A DNA stretch of 64,000 nucleotides. Origin: Antilocapra americana. Taxonomy: Eukaryota; Chordata; Mammalia; Artiodactyla; Antilocapridae. Positions 23,174 through 35,624 of this stretch are shown one piece after another. Numbering within the stretch: the first letter of the stretch is position 1; every line of letters begins with the position of its first letter. The notes under the pieces were generated by a model. The model was not told where the DNA came from. It saw nothing but the letters and a program-made list of their open reading frames with translations, and did no database searches. The DNA lies in the NCBI GenBank assembly GCA_007570785.1, contig ML660777.1, positions 8,692,734-8,756,733 of the forward strand. The letters are read 5' to 3'. The translations under genes were made by a program, and so were the position numbers.

Positions 23174-24281
23174 TTTTAAAGATGCTGTAAACAAATGCTT
23201 GAAATCTCGAGTGACACAAATGTTATAAGATTACAAGTATCCACTTAACTTCCATGAAATAGGTTGTTCTTACATATATTTAAAATAGGCTTTTGGTAAT
23301 CATTCATGTGTTATTTAGCAATATTTTCATTATAGAGTATGATCTATGCATTTACTTAATAAGAGTGGCTCTAAGAAGCACAGAATATACATTAAGCCAT
23401 AAATTAGTGAGCTATTTCTCTAATATAAAGTTCAATGTTCCTATAAAGCAGCTCTTCATTGTCTTGACTCTACGCTCCTTAGTTTTCTTAATATCTTTAT
23501 TTAGTAAATATCCAGCATGTAGGAGTATTCAATAAATGAGGTTAAGTAATAGGTAGGTTGGTGGTAATATTAGAATTACCTTTTTACAAAGAGATGCATT
23601 AAAAAGCAATGTAGGTCAAGCCTGCAGAGCCTGAGTAACTGGTTCCGATACCAGCAAAAGGTTCATTTTGACTAATCCTAAAGATCACTTATTACCAATA
23701 CATACAATTTTAACTTCCTGGGGTCAATATCAGATACAAAGATGGCAAAAATCATTCAATAAGTGTTGCTATACTTTTATCACTAAGTAGAGACAAGGTC
23801 TTTTAAGGTTTCCAGACATTATAAAACTTCTATGTACTCAGTACTTAGAGAAACTCATTAACAAGTAAAAGTTACCAATAACCCAATTTGTTTTACTGTT
23901 ATTCATTGATTTGGGGTAAGGAGGAGGAGAAAATTTACTGGATTTATTGATTTCATTTGACAATTTATATATGCAATGCTAGAGAATCTGTGATAGCCTA
24001 AGAAAAATGAAAAATGAACTTGAGACCATTTACAATGATTTCATTAATTTTCTAACACAAAATCATTTTACCCATTCCAATATTCTCTTCCAGGCTAGAA
24101 AGATTCATTTTCCTTGTCTTTAGTACTTGATATGTATATTTCCAATCTCACCATCTCAATTAAAGTATGATAAAATTTATCTATATAAGAAAATATTATC
24201 TTCTGCAGAAAGAAAGAAAATAGATGGAGAAAAAATAGAAAGAAAAAAATCATGGATATAAATATAATTACTAGTCATAGG

Positions 24282-24283
<2 letters not shown>

Positions 24284-24313
<30 letters not shown>
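24284..24313 (+). repeat. (CA)n microsatellite
   Basis: About 15 uninterrupted CA/AC units, the longest pure dinucleotide array in the window. Confidence 0.98.
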
Positions 24314-24315
<2 letters not shown>

Positions 24316-25616
24316 AGCCTGAATGTAGAAATTAGGAGAGCTAGATTTTTATTTTAACATTGTCCTTACTTTCTGGATGAACTTGAATATGGGAGTTATT
24401 GTCCTGAGTAATAGTATTTTGCCCATAAAATGAGAAGGATGATACATTTCTTCTTTCATGGCATCGTTGTAAGAATCCCATAGAAAAATGTATATCAAAT
24501 ACTTCTAAAGTGTGAAGTATTAAAAACCAATCCAAAATACGACACGAAATGCACATAAAAAAGATAAACTAGGACTTCGTTATTGGTATTTCAAAATGGT
24601 TATTTGCTTTATAAACAGAATTGCCACAATATTACTATTTTCATTTAAGGGAAGTATGAAAGAGGAGAAAGGGAAAGAGAGAAAATTCTAGGTATCTCTG
24701 GGAATAAATTATTACTTAATTTCTTGTTTCCTGGCATAACATGCTTAGTAGTAATCTTTCTCTGACTTATTCAGATTATATTACAAAACAAGTCGAAATC
24801 TATTACCAATGTGAATTATCCACCACCGTGTTTCACCAAGAAGACATCTAAGTGCCCTCTTTGTGTGATTATTTTGCCCCAAGCACTGGACTATTCCAGA
24901 AGTCACCACTGGCACTGTAGTCCGCATGCATGGTGACTCTTGGAGCTGTGCCCCATCCAGCCTGCAAGACAGCCTTGGTCATGGAACAATGAGCCTGTTT
25001 CCAATACACTGGAGCTAGTCAATGATTATGCGACAAATGATCCAGGCTCTCAAAATAGATGTGAAACTACAAATGCTGAATTTAAAAGAGCTTTTCCTAC
25101 CTTAAGGCTTCCCAACACATCTCTAAGTAGAAGACCACTAGCTTCATTTTGGTGGAATATATCAGGAACACAGTTGTTATGTGAATGAAGGGTTCCAAAA
25201 GCTTATATCACTTCTGTACTTTGAAGATTTAATATTTTCTAATCAGAACCTCAATTGTTGAATGTATTTCATACTCCCATTATTGTAAACTCTCTGTAAA
25301 ATTAAGAATATGCTTTCACCAGCCATCTATTTTGAATATTTTAAGAAGCTAGTAGCTCTGGGGTGGATGGAAATATACGTAAGTCCTGTGTTTTGAATCT
25401 GGCTTTGTTTATGTTTGAAGGTCACAGACCACTTAGAGTTCTCTCATGCAGATTCTTCTTCCTTTGTGTTTTTTATCTCCTTTGGAATTTTGTTTTGCTG
25501 ACTAGACTGACTATAAACCATTCCCACCAAACAAAATGGTTTCATTATCTAACTATTTTGCAAACCGAAATGAAATCCAAGCCAAGTGCAGAATTTAGAA
25601 TTTTTGAATAGCTTGT

Positions 25617-25821
25617 GTGCTTAGTCGCTCAGTCGTATCTGACTCTTGTGACCCCATGGACTGTAGCCTGCCAGGTTCCTCTATCTATGGGATTCTCCAG
25701 GAGAAAGTATTGTAATGGGTTGTCATTTCCTTCTCCAGGGGATCTTCCTGACCCAGTAATGGAACGCAGGTCTCCCGCATTGCAGGCAGACTCTACCGAC
25801 TGAGCTACAAGTGAAGCCTCT
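25617..25821 (-). mobile_element. Bov-tA SINE, antisense, with exact 10-bp duplication
   Basis: 'gtgcttagtcgctcagtcgt', 'accccatggactgtagcctg', 'tcatttccttctccagggga' and the antisense head 'tctaccgactgagctac' mark a full Bov-tA. 'aatagcttgt' occurs at 25607-25616 and 25822-25831, so both ends are fixed exactly. The 62-codon frame here is translated SINE. Confidence 0.97.
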
Positions 25822-26068
25822 AATAGCTTGTAAATGATTTAATTTTGTGTGTGTGTGTGATTTTATCAGATTTTATCATTTATTCCCTTTCAGCAAATGA
25901 TTATTTAAAGAAAATCTTCACCCTTTGTACTACCATCTCCAGACTGCAGTTTTCCACACATTGCTGTTCTGGGGAGTAAGTAAAGAAAGTGAGTCAGTGG
26001 GAAATTCTAACAGTCTGTACCCAAGGATACTTGCATGTGAAATACTGTTTGGTACCCCCAGCCTGTAA

Positions 26069-26275
26069 GGCTTTGCAGGTGACCTAGAATCTGCCTGCCA
26101 ATGCAGGAGATGACAAGAGATGTGGGTTTGATCCCTGGGTCAAGAAGATCACTTGGAGTAGGAGATGGCAGCCTGCACCAGTATTCTTGCTTAGGAAATT
26201 TCTTGCCTAGGACAGAGGAGCTTAGTGGGTTACAGTCCATGGGGTCACAGAGTCAGATACAACTTAGCAACTGAT
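26069..26275 (+). mobile_element. Bov-tA2 SINE, sense, diverged
   Basis: 'aatctgcctgccaatgcagg', 'gtgggtttgatccctgggtc', 'accagtattcttgcttagga', 'ttacagtccatggggtcaca' identify the element; its head ('ggctttgcaggtgacctag') is decayed. Directly followed by an (AC)n run at 26276-26287 where the tail would be. Confidence 0.92.
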
Positions 26276-28102
26276 CACACACACACAGCAGTTTATACAG
26301 AGTATATTCTTAAGTCAGTCACTAAAGATGGCAATTGTTCTTCGGAAATAATCCTTAGGAATGAATAAGTAAAAGACATCATTTGTCAAGCCTGTTTTCT
26401 TTCATTTCTCCTTCCTTCCTTCCTTTTCCCCTTCCTTCCTTCCTCTCACCCTCCCTCCTTCCCTTTCTTCCTTTCATTCTTTCTTTCTAATTTTCTTTTT
26501 TCCTGGAGATTTTTTTGATATTCAACAGTGAATTTTTTTTTCTTTTTTAATTAGGAGGTTAAAAAAAGAAGAGAACAAGAAGGAATAGTAAATAGTTCCC
26601 TCGATGCCTAAGGGGTTAGTTACAAAATAAACATCTCATCGACTGGCCCACATCTCCTCTAACGAGACAGCTCTGGCTAGAAAGATTGCAACCGAAGTTC
26701 CCCATGAAGGGCATTCAGTTGGAAAAATTAAGTGACCCACTTGTGTTGACTATAGAGCCTTGCAAAGGTTTTTCACAACCATCTACAGCACTTTTTGACA
26801 ATCTGCTTTGTGCTTTCCGCTGTCTGTCCTGAAGGCTCTCTCTGCTGTATTTTGTTTTAATGGTTCAGCCTGCTCACTGGTGATTCAAAGTCCAAACTCT
26901 TCTCATTAAGCTTATATATAAAATAAAACCCCTTAACCCAGAGAAAAAGGGAGGTAAGCAGTGTGTTCAAATTGATTTTTAGTGGAACATACCTAAGCAG
27001 GAAATTGCTATTACATTTTTTCCTTCTCCAAACCAAAATATTCTGATAAAAGAAGATTGTTCACATTTGTAAAATTTGCCTTGAGCTCCTTGGAGAAGAC
27101 ACTACATAAAATCTAAAAATAAGTAATGACCAAGATGCTTTAGAATAGAACATTTTAGTAATAACCAGAGATGTTAGTGTTGGTCCAAGAAATGCAGGGG
27201 GAAGTCATACTAGGATACTTATTTGGAATTCAGAAGCAAGTCACATATCAAAAAGTATTATAACCTATTAAAATTAGGTCACTACACACAAACTACTAAT
27301 GAGCATGAGCTAGTATTTTTATAACTCATGAAGAGATAGAAGTGAGAGACTAACTTGGCTGAAGTCTTTGGAAAGACAACTGAATTTTAGCTCAGGGTTT
27401 CCAAGCAAGAAAATCTCAACAAGGGTTATATTTCATAACATTAAAAATGATATGATACAAAATCTAAACCATCCATTTGTTTGCTTTTCAAGCTCCAATT
27501 AGAGGCTATTAATTTATGAAGGTATTTGTTCACTTATCAGCCAACACAGAAGTAAATTCTGAAACATATAATTCACTTCCAGTTCTCTCCTCTCCTTTGG
27601 ATCTACTTTTTTGACCCACTCACAAAAGACATTTTTCTTTCTACTATATGAAATCATTGATGTCTCCTCTCTGTTTTGATCATTGTACTCAGAACCAAAG
27701 AAAAATACATCCATATAAATTTGTTTCCTCAAAATGTGGAAACATGCGTTCTTGTAAATGTCATTATAAAAATAAATTATCAGCTAAACATCTTGGGAGC
27801 AAATCAGAAAATTAGGAGACATAGAACACCTTCACTTTCCCCAAGAATGGCTGGGACTTCACTGCTATCCATTTAGATCTGCTTGCTATAGTGTCCTTCT
27901 TATCATCAGCTTCAATAACTCCCCTCTCTGTCCCAACTAGCCAAACCCAATTCAGATTTCACAACCCTGCCTCAATGCTACCTTTTTCATTCATTGAAAA
28001 TAACAGCTTTAACAGTCTCCTTTATCTGAATCCTTTTTGCTACTAGATTTTATAATGCCCCTCTTACCACTTGATGATTCTGTATTATGCATGGTAGCCT
28101 TG
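26276..28102. other. Unique sequence with polypyrimidine tract
   Basis: Contains the tract at 26396-26504. The remainder shows no recognised repeat; 26575-26900 is of mixed, non-simple composition and could be a conserved non-coding segment, but that cannot be judged without alignment. Confidence 0.45.
26396..26504 (+). repeat. Polypyrimidine (CCTT/TTTC) tract
   Basis: About 109 bases almost wholly C and T made of cctt, ccct and tttc units; complement of the type of tract seen at 11.64 kb. Confidence 0.95.
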
Positions 28103-28330
28103 TCATTCATCCATTCATTCCACCAGCATTTACCAAGTGCCTCCCATGGGCCAGGTAGAGTTCTAGCCACAGGGAATACAGAAGTAAACTTGACAGACAA
28201 AAAGCCCTGCTCTAATTGGAGATAATGGTTTATTGGGATTTGCAGACAAAAAACAACATAAATAAGTTAAATATAAAGTAACTGGGAGTGACAGTGTTAA
28301 GAAGAAAAACTAAAGCACAGAAAGGAGATT
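28103..28330 (-). mobile_element. L2 LINE 3' end, antisense
   Basis: 'cattcatccattcattcca', 'ccaagtgcctcccatgggcc', 'ctagccacagggaatacaga', 'gacagacaaaaagccctgct' is the reverse complement of the L2 3' end (sense '...gggcagggactttgtc...ctggcacatagtaggcgctc...gaatgaatg'). The continuation 'gtgttaagaagaaaaactaaagc' also fits. Confidence 0.82.
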
Positions 28331-28651
28331 AAAACTCTCATAATGACATGTTGGGGAAGGTGGTATATATTTGTGAATAGAGTTCTTATTTATCTTATTT
28401 TGATAAGGGCAGTTAAAGACATCCTTACAAACAAGCAAAAGAAAAAGCTTTTGCAGATAACTTCTGTAGAACTCTTAATACAGTGATGGACATAATTCAA
28501 GTAACTAAAAATAATTAATAATTAATTCTTTAAGATTCTTGCCAATGTTTGGCTCTATAAGTAAGTTATTTTTTCTCTTTAACTCTTATTTTCTGTTGAT
28601 GAAGAAGCTGAAAGATCTTGACATTATGCTAAACCAAAACAAAACAAAACA
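28331..28651. other. Unique AT-rich sequence
   Basis: Nothing recognised; (aaaac)n-like run at 28635-28651. Confidence 0.5.
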
Positions 28652-28860
28652 ATGGTAGTATTTTGGAGTCTAAAGTCTTAAATTTTGAATTCACCTCTAT
28701 TGCTCATTTACTGTGTAACTTTGGCCAAATCCACTTTTCTCAGTATTCCTTTAATCATTTGTAAAACAGTAATAAGTACACTTGTTTCACAGAATAAGGA
28801 ACAATGAGATCAGATATTTGACAATATTGGTAAGCTCTTATATAGCTGGTGGTCATTACT
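28652..28860 (+). mobile_element. MIR SINE, sense
   Basis: 'gctcatttactgtgtaactt', 'tggccaaatccacttttctc', 'aatcatttgtaaaacagtaa' and the 3' part 'tcacagaataaggaacaatg' follow MIR order. Diverged. Confidence 0.75.
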
Positions 28861-29437
28861 ATTATCCATGAGAAGTTTGGAGGAAAAGACATTTTTAGGA
28901 TGACCAGTGAGGAGGATGCATATAAAAGGAATTTTAGTCCACAAAGAGCACTAGAGCTTCAAGAACATGCTTATCATTTTCACAAGGCAATATTTTGAAA
29001 CTTGCCTAAGGGCTTCAACCAGTAAAAGCCAAAGTTGCCACTGGCTGAAGGAATACATCTTCAGAAGGTATACAGTATCTGTTCCTCGTAGTTTATCCTT
29101 AAATGGAGAAAAACAGTCACACAGAGAGAATTACCAAGAAATACCAAGTCAACCAGCCCTGAAGTCATTACAGAACTTAAGGCAAGCCACACACTTTATT
29201 TCCATAACTAACTGAACATCTTTCACTCAGGTCTGCTCCTAAATATTTTTATGGCTTATAGTTAACTCTGCTGGGTAAAGGTCTTCCTACTTCCCTGATC
29301 ATGGTCCCTGACACCTGATAGTTCTACACACTTATTCTCATGTCTGCTGTAACCACTCATGGCATTCTACTTCAGCATTTGGGAAATAGTGTGTCCCCAG
29401 AAGCTTTGCATAAAGATACAGGTGACTGTTTCCCTTG
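28861..29437. other. Unique sequence
   Basis: An 82-codon frame (28967-29215) has no recognisable domain. No repeat recognised. Confidence 0.5.
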
Positions 29438-29641
29438 TGTGTGCTAAGTGGCTTCAATCCTGTCCAATTCTTTGTGAACCTATGGACGGTAGTCCACCAA
29501 GCTCCTTTGTTCATGGGATTCTCCATGCAAGAATATTGAGTGGGTTGCCATGTCCTCCTCCAGGGGATCTTCCCAATTCAGGGATTGAATCCACATCTCT
29601 TGCCTCTCCTGCATTGGAGGCAGACTCAACCAGGGAAGCCT
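29438..29641 (-). mobile_element. Bov-tA SINE, antisense
   Basis: 'gtgtgctaagtggcttcaat', 'gtgggttgccatgtcctcct', 'ccaggggatcttcccaattc' and the antisense head ending 'caaccagggaagcc'. Target-site duplication not clear. Confidence 0.94.
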
Positions 29642-31012
29642 CCTGTTGTCCTTACTGATATGTCTATTCTAGTGGCTCTTTGTTTATGTCTAACTCAAGC
29701 AAAAAAATGCAAAGATGGAGAATGGAACATCAAAAAATAATATAAAGGATATTTGAGTCACTTAACCATTTCTGAAAAGAACCAAAGTTGAATTATTTGG
29801 ATTCCATTCAGAGACACGCAGAGAAAGAAAAATATGAAACTAAGCATTTGGATTAAAGACTCTTGAAAGGAAAGAAGAAAATTCTTGTGTTTACAGTGAG
29901 GTCCAAAGGGAGGCTCTCTCTGCATCTTTTCTCATGGCATTAGGAAGGCAGTCTCTAACCAGAGCACCCTCTGTACAGCCCAGCTGTTGAGTAAGTTGTG
30001 ACACTGTGATCACAAATTCTTTTGGCAATCTCAGTGAAAACTACTTCAAATCGGATTTTTTTCCCAAGGCAATCTAGTCTCAAGCCAAAATTATGCTTCA
30101 GTGAACCATTGGAATAGTAAGTGTTCAGTGAACCGCACAGCTGCCACAGGGATAAGTATTCCAGATGTTGGGAATCAGAGGTTAAACTAGGTTTTGTTTG
30201 CATTGCTAACAGACACCTTTCTACTTAAATCAGAGAGACTCCTGGGCCAGTGGGCAGTGACACATAACCTCGGAGGTGTTTACTGTCCACAGTCTGTAAT
30301 AGCATCTCACTCCATGCACATTTGTAACTGCAGAGATATCCTTGAACATGTGTTCCCAGCCCTAAATAATCTCCATAAACTTAGCCATAAATCTAACTAC
30401 AGCTAAACGTGAGAGTTTCTGTTTTGTTATTAGATATCTTAATCCTCCATGTGGAACATCACTCATTCCACAAGAAAAAGGAGAAGAAAGACGGTGAACA
30501 ATAAAATCAGCAATGCATCTCTTCAAATCATGAAACAGTCAAGAATGAGCTCCACTGAAAGTAAGTACAACCAGAATGTGGAACAAAGTCACAAGCCGAT
30601 CATAAAACTGCGGTCTAGCCAGGCTGCCTCTGTTTAGCAGTAAGGTCTTTGTTGGTGGAAAGGTTATAAACACGGAGAAATGTGTGCTTTCCTTCTTGTG
30701 ATGATGAGTAGCCTGCAGGCAAGTAAGGAGAGAGGATGATAAAAGTTCATATTGACTTTTTAATATCACTATCTAAAAAGTGATATTAGTTTCTTCTTTA
30801 TGATACTGTACAGTGGATGAGAGGCTCATAAGCAGTTTTTCTATCCAGTGATAGGATACAGAAACCTTAAGAGCAACAGCAAATTATAATATTCAACCAC
30901 CTTGACTTGTACAACAATTGCTTAAGTAAGGAAATCATAGAAACAAAATTGTTGACCAAGCTGAGAAACAATAGATTTTATCTTTAGGCTTAGCTCTTGT
31001 ATATGTAGATAT
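29642..31012. other. Unique sequence
   Basis: About 1.4 kb with no recognised repeat or gene. Confidence 0.5.
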
Positions 31013-31198
31013 GAAGTCAAAGTCAAAGTCAAAGTCGCTCAGTTGTGTTCGACTCTATACAGTCTATGGAGTTCTCCAGGCTAGAATAGTGGAGTGGGTA
31101 TCCTTTCCTTTCTCCAGGGGATCTTCCCAACCCAGGAATCAAACAGGGTCTCCTGCATTTCAGGTAGGTTCTTTACCAACTGAGCTACTAGAGAAGCC
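31013..31198 (-). mobile_element. BOV-A monomer SINE, antisense
   Basis: 'cgctcagttgtgttcgactc' then 'tatacagtctatggagttct' (the BOV-A-specific region), 'ggagtgggtatcctttcctt' and antisense head 'ctttaccaactgagctacta'. At its left end the hexamer 'aagtca' is repeated four times. Confidence 0.92.
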
Positions 31199-31219
31199 TG
31201 AATCAAAATAAGCATAAAT

Positions 31220-32606
31220 TCAGTTCAGTCACTCAGTCGCATCTCACTATTAGCAACCCCATTGACTGCAGCACTCCAGGCTTCTCCTGTCCATCACCAA
31301 CTCCTAGAGCTTGCTCAAACTCATGTCCAACAAGTCAGTAATGCCCTCCAATCATCTCATCCTCTGTCATCCACTTCTCCTCAGGCCTTCAATCTTTCCC
31401 AGAATCAGGGTCTTTGCCAAGGAGTCAGCTCTTTGCATCAGGTGGCCAAAGTATTGGAGTTTCAGCTTCAGGATCAGTCCTTCCAATGAACACCCAGGAC
31501 TGATCTCCTTTAGGATGGACAGGTTGGATCTCCTTGGAGTCCAAGGGACTCTTCAGGAGTCTTCTCCAACACCACAGTTCAAAAGCATCAATTCTTTGGC
31601 ACTCAGCTTTCTTTATAGTCCAACTCTCACATTCATACATGACTACTGGAAAAACCATAGCTTTGACTAGATGGACTTTTGTTGGCAAAGTAATGTCTCT
31701 GCTTTTTAAAATATTGTCTAGGTTGGTCATAGCTTTTCTTCCAAGGAGCAAACGTCTTTTAATGTCATGGCTCCAGTCACCATCTGCAGTGATTTTGGAG
31801 CCCCCCAAAATAAAGTCTCTTACTGTTTCCATTGTTTTCCCATCTATTTGCCATTAAGTGATGGGACTGGATGCCATGATCTTAGTGTTTTGAATGCTGA
31901 GTTTTCAGCCACCTTTTTCACTCTCCTCTTTCACATTCATCAAGAGGCTCTTTAGTTCTTCGTCACTTTCTGGCATAAAGATGGTGTCATCTGCATATCT
32001 GAGGTTATTGATATTTCTCCCAGCAATTTTGATTCCAGCTTGTACTTCAATCCAGCCTGGTATTTCACATGATGTATTATGCATATAAGTTAAATAAGCA
32101 GGGTGACAGTATATAGCCTTGATGTACTCTTTTCCCAATTTGGAACCAGTCCGTTGTTCCATGTCTGGTTCTAACTGTTGCTTCTTGACCTGTATACAGA
32201 TTTCTCAGGAGGCAGGTAAGATGGCCTGGTATTCCTATCTCTTGAAGAATTTTCCACAGTTTGCTGTGATCTACACAGTCAAAGGCTTTGGATAGTCAAC
32301 AAAGCAGAAGTAAATGTTTTTCTGGTATTCTCTTGCTTTTTCAATGATCCAACAAATGTTGGCAATTTGATCTCTGGTTCTTCTGCCTTTTTTAAACCCA
32401 GTTTCTATATGTGGGAGTTCTTGGTTCATGAAATATTGAAGCCTTGCTTGAAGGATGTTGAGCATAACCTTACTAACATGTAAAATGAGCACAGCTGTAT
32501 GGTAGTTTGCACATTCTTTGGAATTGCCCTTCTTTGGGACTGGAATAAAAACTGACCTTTTCCAGTCTTATTGCCACCTCTGAATTTTCCAAATTTGCTG
32601 GCATAT
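31220..32606 (-). mobile_element. BovB LINE, 5'-truncated, antisense, 1.4 kb
   Basis: Runs from the antisense terminus ('cagttcagtcactcagtcgc') to the antisense of the region upstream of RT motif 1 ('ttttccaaatttgctggcat', about 32584-32605). The reverse-transcriptase remains are the YADDTIFMPE block (inside 32162-31905), a fragment with the TRDQIANI block (32492-32271) and a 135-codon C-terminal frame (31832-31425). Frame is lost at motif A, where one base is missing ('gactatccaaag' on the minus strand, 32285-32305). It lies 21 bp from the BOV-A monomer. Confidence 0.96.
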
Positions 32607-33352
32607 GGAATTGTAAATAGACATGCAGGACTGAACACATATTATGTTTTTCTTTCAAGACTAGAATAAGAAGATTTAAGAAGATTACTGCTTACTCAAA
32701 AGGTAAATGAAAGAGGGCAAGGAGACAATATGAAATTAAAAAAAAAAAAGGAGAAGACGATGAAGAAGGAAGGACACCAGAAAGGAAGGATAAGTAATTA
32801 CTGACATAGCAGAAACCCCAGCCCAGTTGAAAGGAACACAAGAAGTGAAAAATCACACTAAGACTATGGAGAGCCTTAGAATATGGACATGTTGAGTACC
32901 TAGGAAAATATAGTACACAGTTAAAGTCTATAAGAACTAGCTAAAAGTTTCAAAAAAATAGAAACTTGTACTAACCTAGGAGAAGAGTACAAGTTTAATT
33001 TGTAGGGACACTGAAGAGCAGAAGCTCTACACACAAGAAAACCAGGCCCAGTGGGGGCTGGGATTCAAACTGTAAAGGAGGAAGAATAAGTGAAAGTCAA
33101 TATTCTGAATAGTACTCCAGGCTCTTCCTTTACAATATTCTAGAAAGAAAGGCACTCAGGCTTTAATACCTGCCAAGCAAAAGATGGTAGAATTACTACA
33201 GGAAGAAAAGCCCTACAAAGGCCACCACTTGGGGGCTGCCAATGAAGAATTTCAACCTTGTCACTCTACTGGAACACTTAGTATTTAACAAGTTCCATCA
33301 GTGAATACAGAACTTCTATCAGTTTCTTAGGCTTCATTAGTAAATAGGAATG
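32607..33352. other. Unique A-rich sequence
   Basis: Nothing recognised; A run at 32739-32749. Confidence 0.5.
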
Positions 33353-33462
33353 GTGGTGGTTTAGTTGCTCTTGTGACCCCATGGACTGGAGCCCATCAGC
33401 TCCTCTGTCCATGGGATTCTCCAGGTAAGAGTACTGGAGTGGGTTGCCATTTCCTTCTCCAG
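33353..33462 (-). mobile_element. Bov-tA 3' half, antisense, with duplication
   Basis: 'ttgtgaccccatggactgga', 'ctcctctgtccatgggattc', 'gtgggttgccatttccttct' is the 3' half of a Bov-tA. Near-perfect flanks 'agtaaataggaat' (33339-33351) and 'agtaaatatgaat' (33463-33475) show it was inserted already 5'-truncated; it also lacks about 15 bases after 'gttgctc'. Confidence 0.93.
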
Positions 33463-33475
33463 AGTAAATATGAAT

Positions 33476-34398
33476 ATTCCACTAAATATTCAAAGATAAT
33501 TTGATGAAAGACAGACAAAAATAATTAATTAAATAAACCTGGAAGATGTGAAGGCAAGGAAGAAAGAAATAAACCTATACAAACCTATCATCAGTATCTT
33601 TATGACAAGACAATATTACATTAATGCAATAAGAAGATAATTCTTTAAAAAATCAGAACTAAAAGAGCTATTTGAAATAAAAATATCATAAAAGTAAAAA
33701 AAATTCAGTAAACACATTAGAAGACAAATTTAAGGAAGCTCCATAAAGTAGAATAACAAAAACAAAGTTGGAAAGAAAAAGGGAGGAAGGGAGGGAAGAA
33801 AAGATAAAAATGGAATCATGAAATTTTGGATCATCAGAGATATAATAAAATTCTAAAAACTTTTATATTAAAAAACGTTTAATTTTAAACAAACAACAAA
33901 AGCAAATTATAGGCAGCAGACAATCAGAAAACAGAATGCCACGAGTTTTCTCAAATATGCCATTGGAAGATAAAATGCCTTCAAAATTCTGAATGAAAAT
34001 TGTTTCCAACCTAGAATCCTATACCCAGCAAACCATCAAGTAAGTCTGAGAGCAGAATAAAGATATTTTAACACATGCAGATTCTAAAAAAAAAAAAAAA
34101 AAATGTGACTCTCTTATCTTAGTGACTTACTAGAAAAGATGCTCCAACAAAATATGTATGTGGGCCAAGATAAAGGAGCATTTGGTGTTCAGCAAACAGG
34201 GGACAAACTGAAAAAGAAAGATTAGGAACAGGTCTTTCGGAGAATGAGGGACCATCCCAGGACAACAGGGGAAATGTGGACCAGAAACACTGGTTCATAC
34301 TGCATAAGCAGGATGGAGGATCCCAGGATGTCTCTCTCAAAAAAAAAAAAAAAAAATAGTGATAATGAGAATTAGGGTTTGTTTTGTTTTTTCACAAG
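33476..34398. other. Unique A-rich sequence
   Basis: Purine-rich run at about 33770-33806 and A runs at 34086-34102 and 34341-34356. No gene recognised. Confidence 0.5.
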
Positions 34399-34525
34399 TT
34401 TTTTTTTTTTTTTTTTTCACTACACTGAATGGCATGCAGGATCTTAGTTCCCCAACCAGGGAGAGAACCTGTTCCCTCTGCAGTGGAAGCATAGTGTCCC
34501 AACCACTGGACCACCAGGGAAGTCC
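34399..34525 (-). mobile_element. CHR SINE (tRNA-Glu type), antisense
   Basis: A 19-base T run (antisense of the A tail) followed by 'ggcatgcaggatcttagttc', 'cccaaccagggagagaacct' and antisense head 'ccactggaccaccagggaag'. Better preserved than the copy at 6.6 kb. Confidence 0.93.
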
Positions 34526-34548
34526 CTCACTTGATAGGTTTTAATGAC

Positions 34549-34750
34549 ATTTCCCTGGTGTCATTCACAGAGCCATCAGGTTTTGGTGGGAGACCTGGGT
34601 TCAATCCCTGGGTTGGGAAGATCCCCTGGAGGTAGGCATGGCCACCTACTCCAGTATTCTTGCCTGCAGAATCCCCATGGACAGAGGAACCTGGCAGGCT
34701 ACCGTCCTTGGGGTCGCCAAGAGTCAGATATGACTGAGCAACTGAACTTC
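34549..34750 (+). mobile_element. Bov-tA SINE, sense
   Basis: The head 'atttccctggtgtcattcac' is degraded, then 'gggttcaatccctgggttgg' (B-box region), 'ccagtattcttgcctgcaga', 'gaacctggcaggctaccgtc' and 'tgactgagcaactgaac'. Lies 24 bp downstream of the CHR SINE. Confidence 0.93.
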
Positions 34751-34829
34751 CAGCAAACAATTTTGGAAAAAGTTAGTGGTAGGTACACAGAAATTTTCAC
34801 TTATTAGTTTCTAGGTAAACAAAATGCTT

Positions 34830-35051
34830 GGGCTTCCCAAGTGGCGCTAGTGGTAAAGAATCTGCCTGCCAATGCAGGAGATGTAAGAGACAGGGGTTCA
34901 ATCCCTGGGTCAGAAAGATCCTCTGGAGGAGGAAATGACATCCCACTCCAGTATCCTTGCCTATAAAAAAAAATCCCATGGACAGAGGGGCCTGGCAGGC
35001 TATAGTACATGGGGTCTCAAAGAGTCAGACAGGATTGAGCATCTGAGCACA
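34830..35051 (+). mobile_element. Bov-tA2 SINE, sense, full length with duplication
   Basis: Head 'gggcttcccaagtggcgcta' is the Bov-tA2 signature, then 'ggggttcaatccctgggtca', 'cccactccagtatccttgcc', an internal run of nine A, 'gggcctggcaggctatagta' and 'gattgagcatctgagcac'. Flanks 'aacaaaatgctt' (34818-34829) and 'aacaacatgctt' (35052-35063) differ at one base. Confidence 0.96.
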
Positions 35052-35063
35052 AACAACATGCTT

Positions 35064-35624
35064 AATGAAAAAGAAATATTTTTATACTGAACAGAATACT
35101 GCAAATCATAGTTAACATAGGCATAACAATATAAAAACTGGATATTGATTTAACCTAAATATTGATTTTATTGGGAGGATGGGGAGAACTTTAGAAGAAG
35201 GGTAGCACTAAGGGAAGGGAGTTGCAGGAGAAATCCCGAAAAAGAAGCTAAGATCTAAAATTGAACAATCAAGACATAGTAGCACAAGCATATTATATAG
35301 AACTACAGAGGTAAGGATGAAACTATTACAAAACTTGAAAGGAGCAGCTTCTGAGAAGTGAGAACTGAAGGTAAGGAAGAGTGAGGCAAGAAACTTGTTC
35401 TTTGTTTTTGTTTAGTCTTATAGGACAAGTTGACTTTGAAAATCTTTTGCTTGTGTCACTGATAAAAATAATTTTAAGTACTCATTGAAAAAAAAGGAAC
35501 TAAGGAACTAAGTGCTATATTACAATTTGGTATGTCCAGCTACTAACTGACACTTATACAGGAGCCTATGGATAACTTCAATTTTTGTGATGAAGTAGCT
35601 TACCAAGAAGAAATGTTTGAGATA
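35064..35624. other. Unique AT-rich sequence
   Basis: Nothing recognised. Confidence 0.5.

Larger units (their letters stand above)
21370..25616. other. Unique AT-rich sequence, 4.2 kb
   Basis: The longest repeat-poor stretch in the left half. Only the TG/TA and CA microsatellites (separate entries) are recognised. The short frames (for example 80 codons at 23293-23535 and 82 at 24940-25188) have no recognisable domains. Confidence 0.5.

Noticed and set aside
23490..23540. Short MIR/L2-like words ('attcaataaatgagg')
   Set aside because: Too short to separate from chance in AT-rich DNA.
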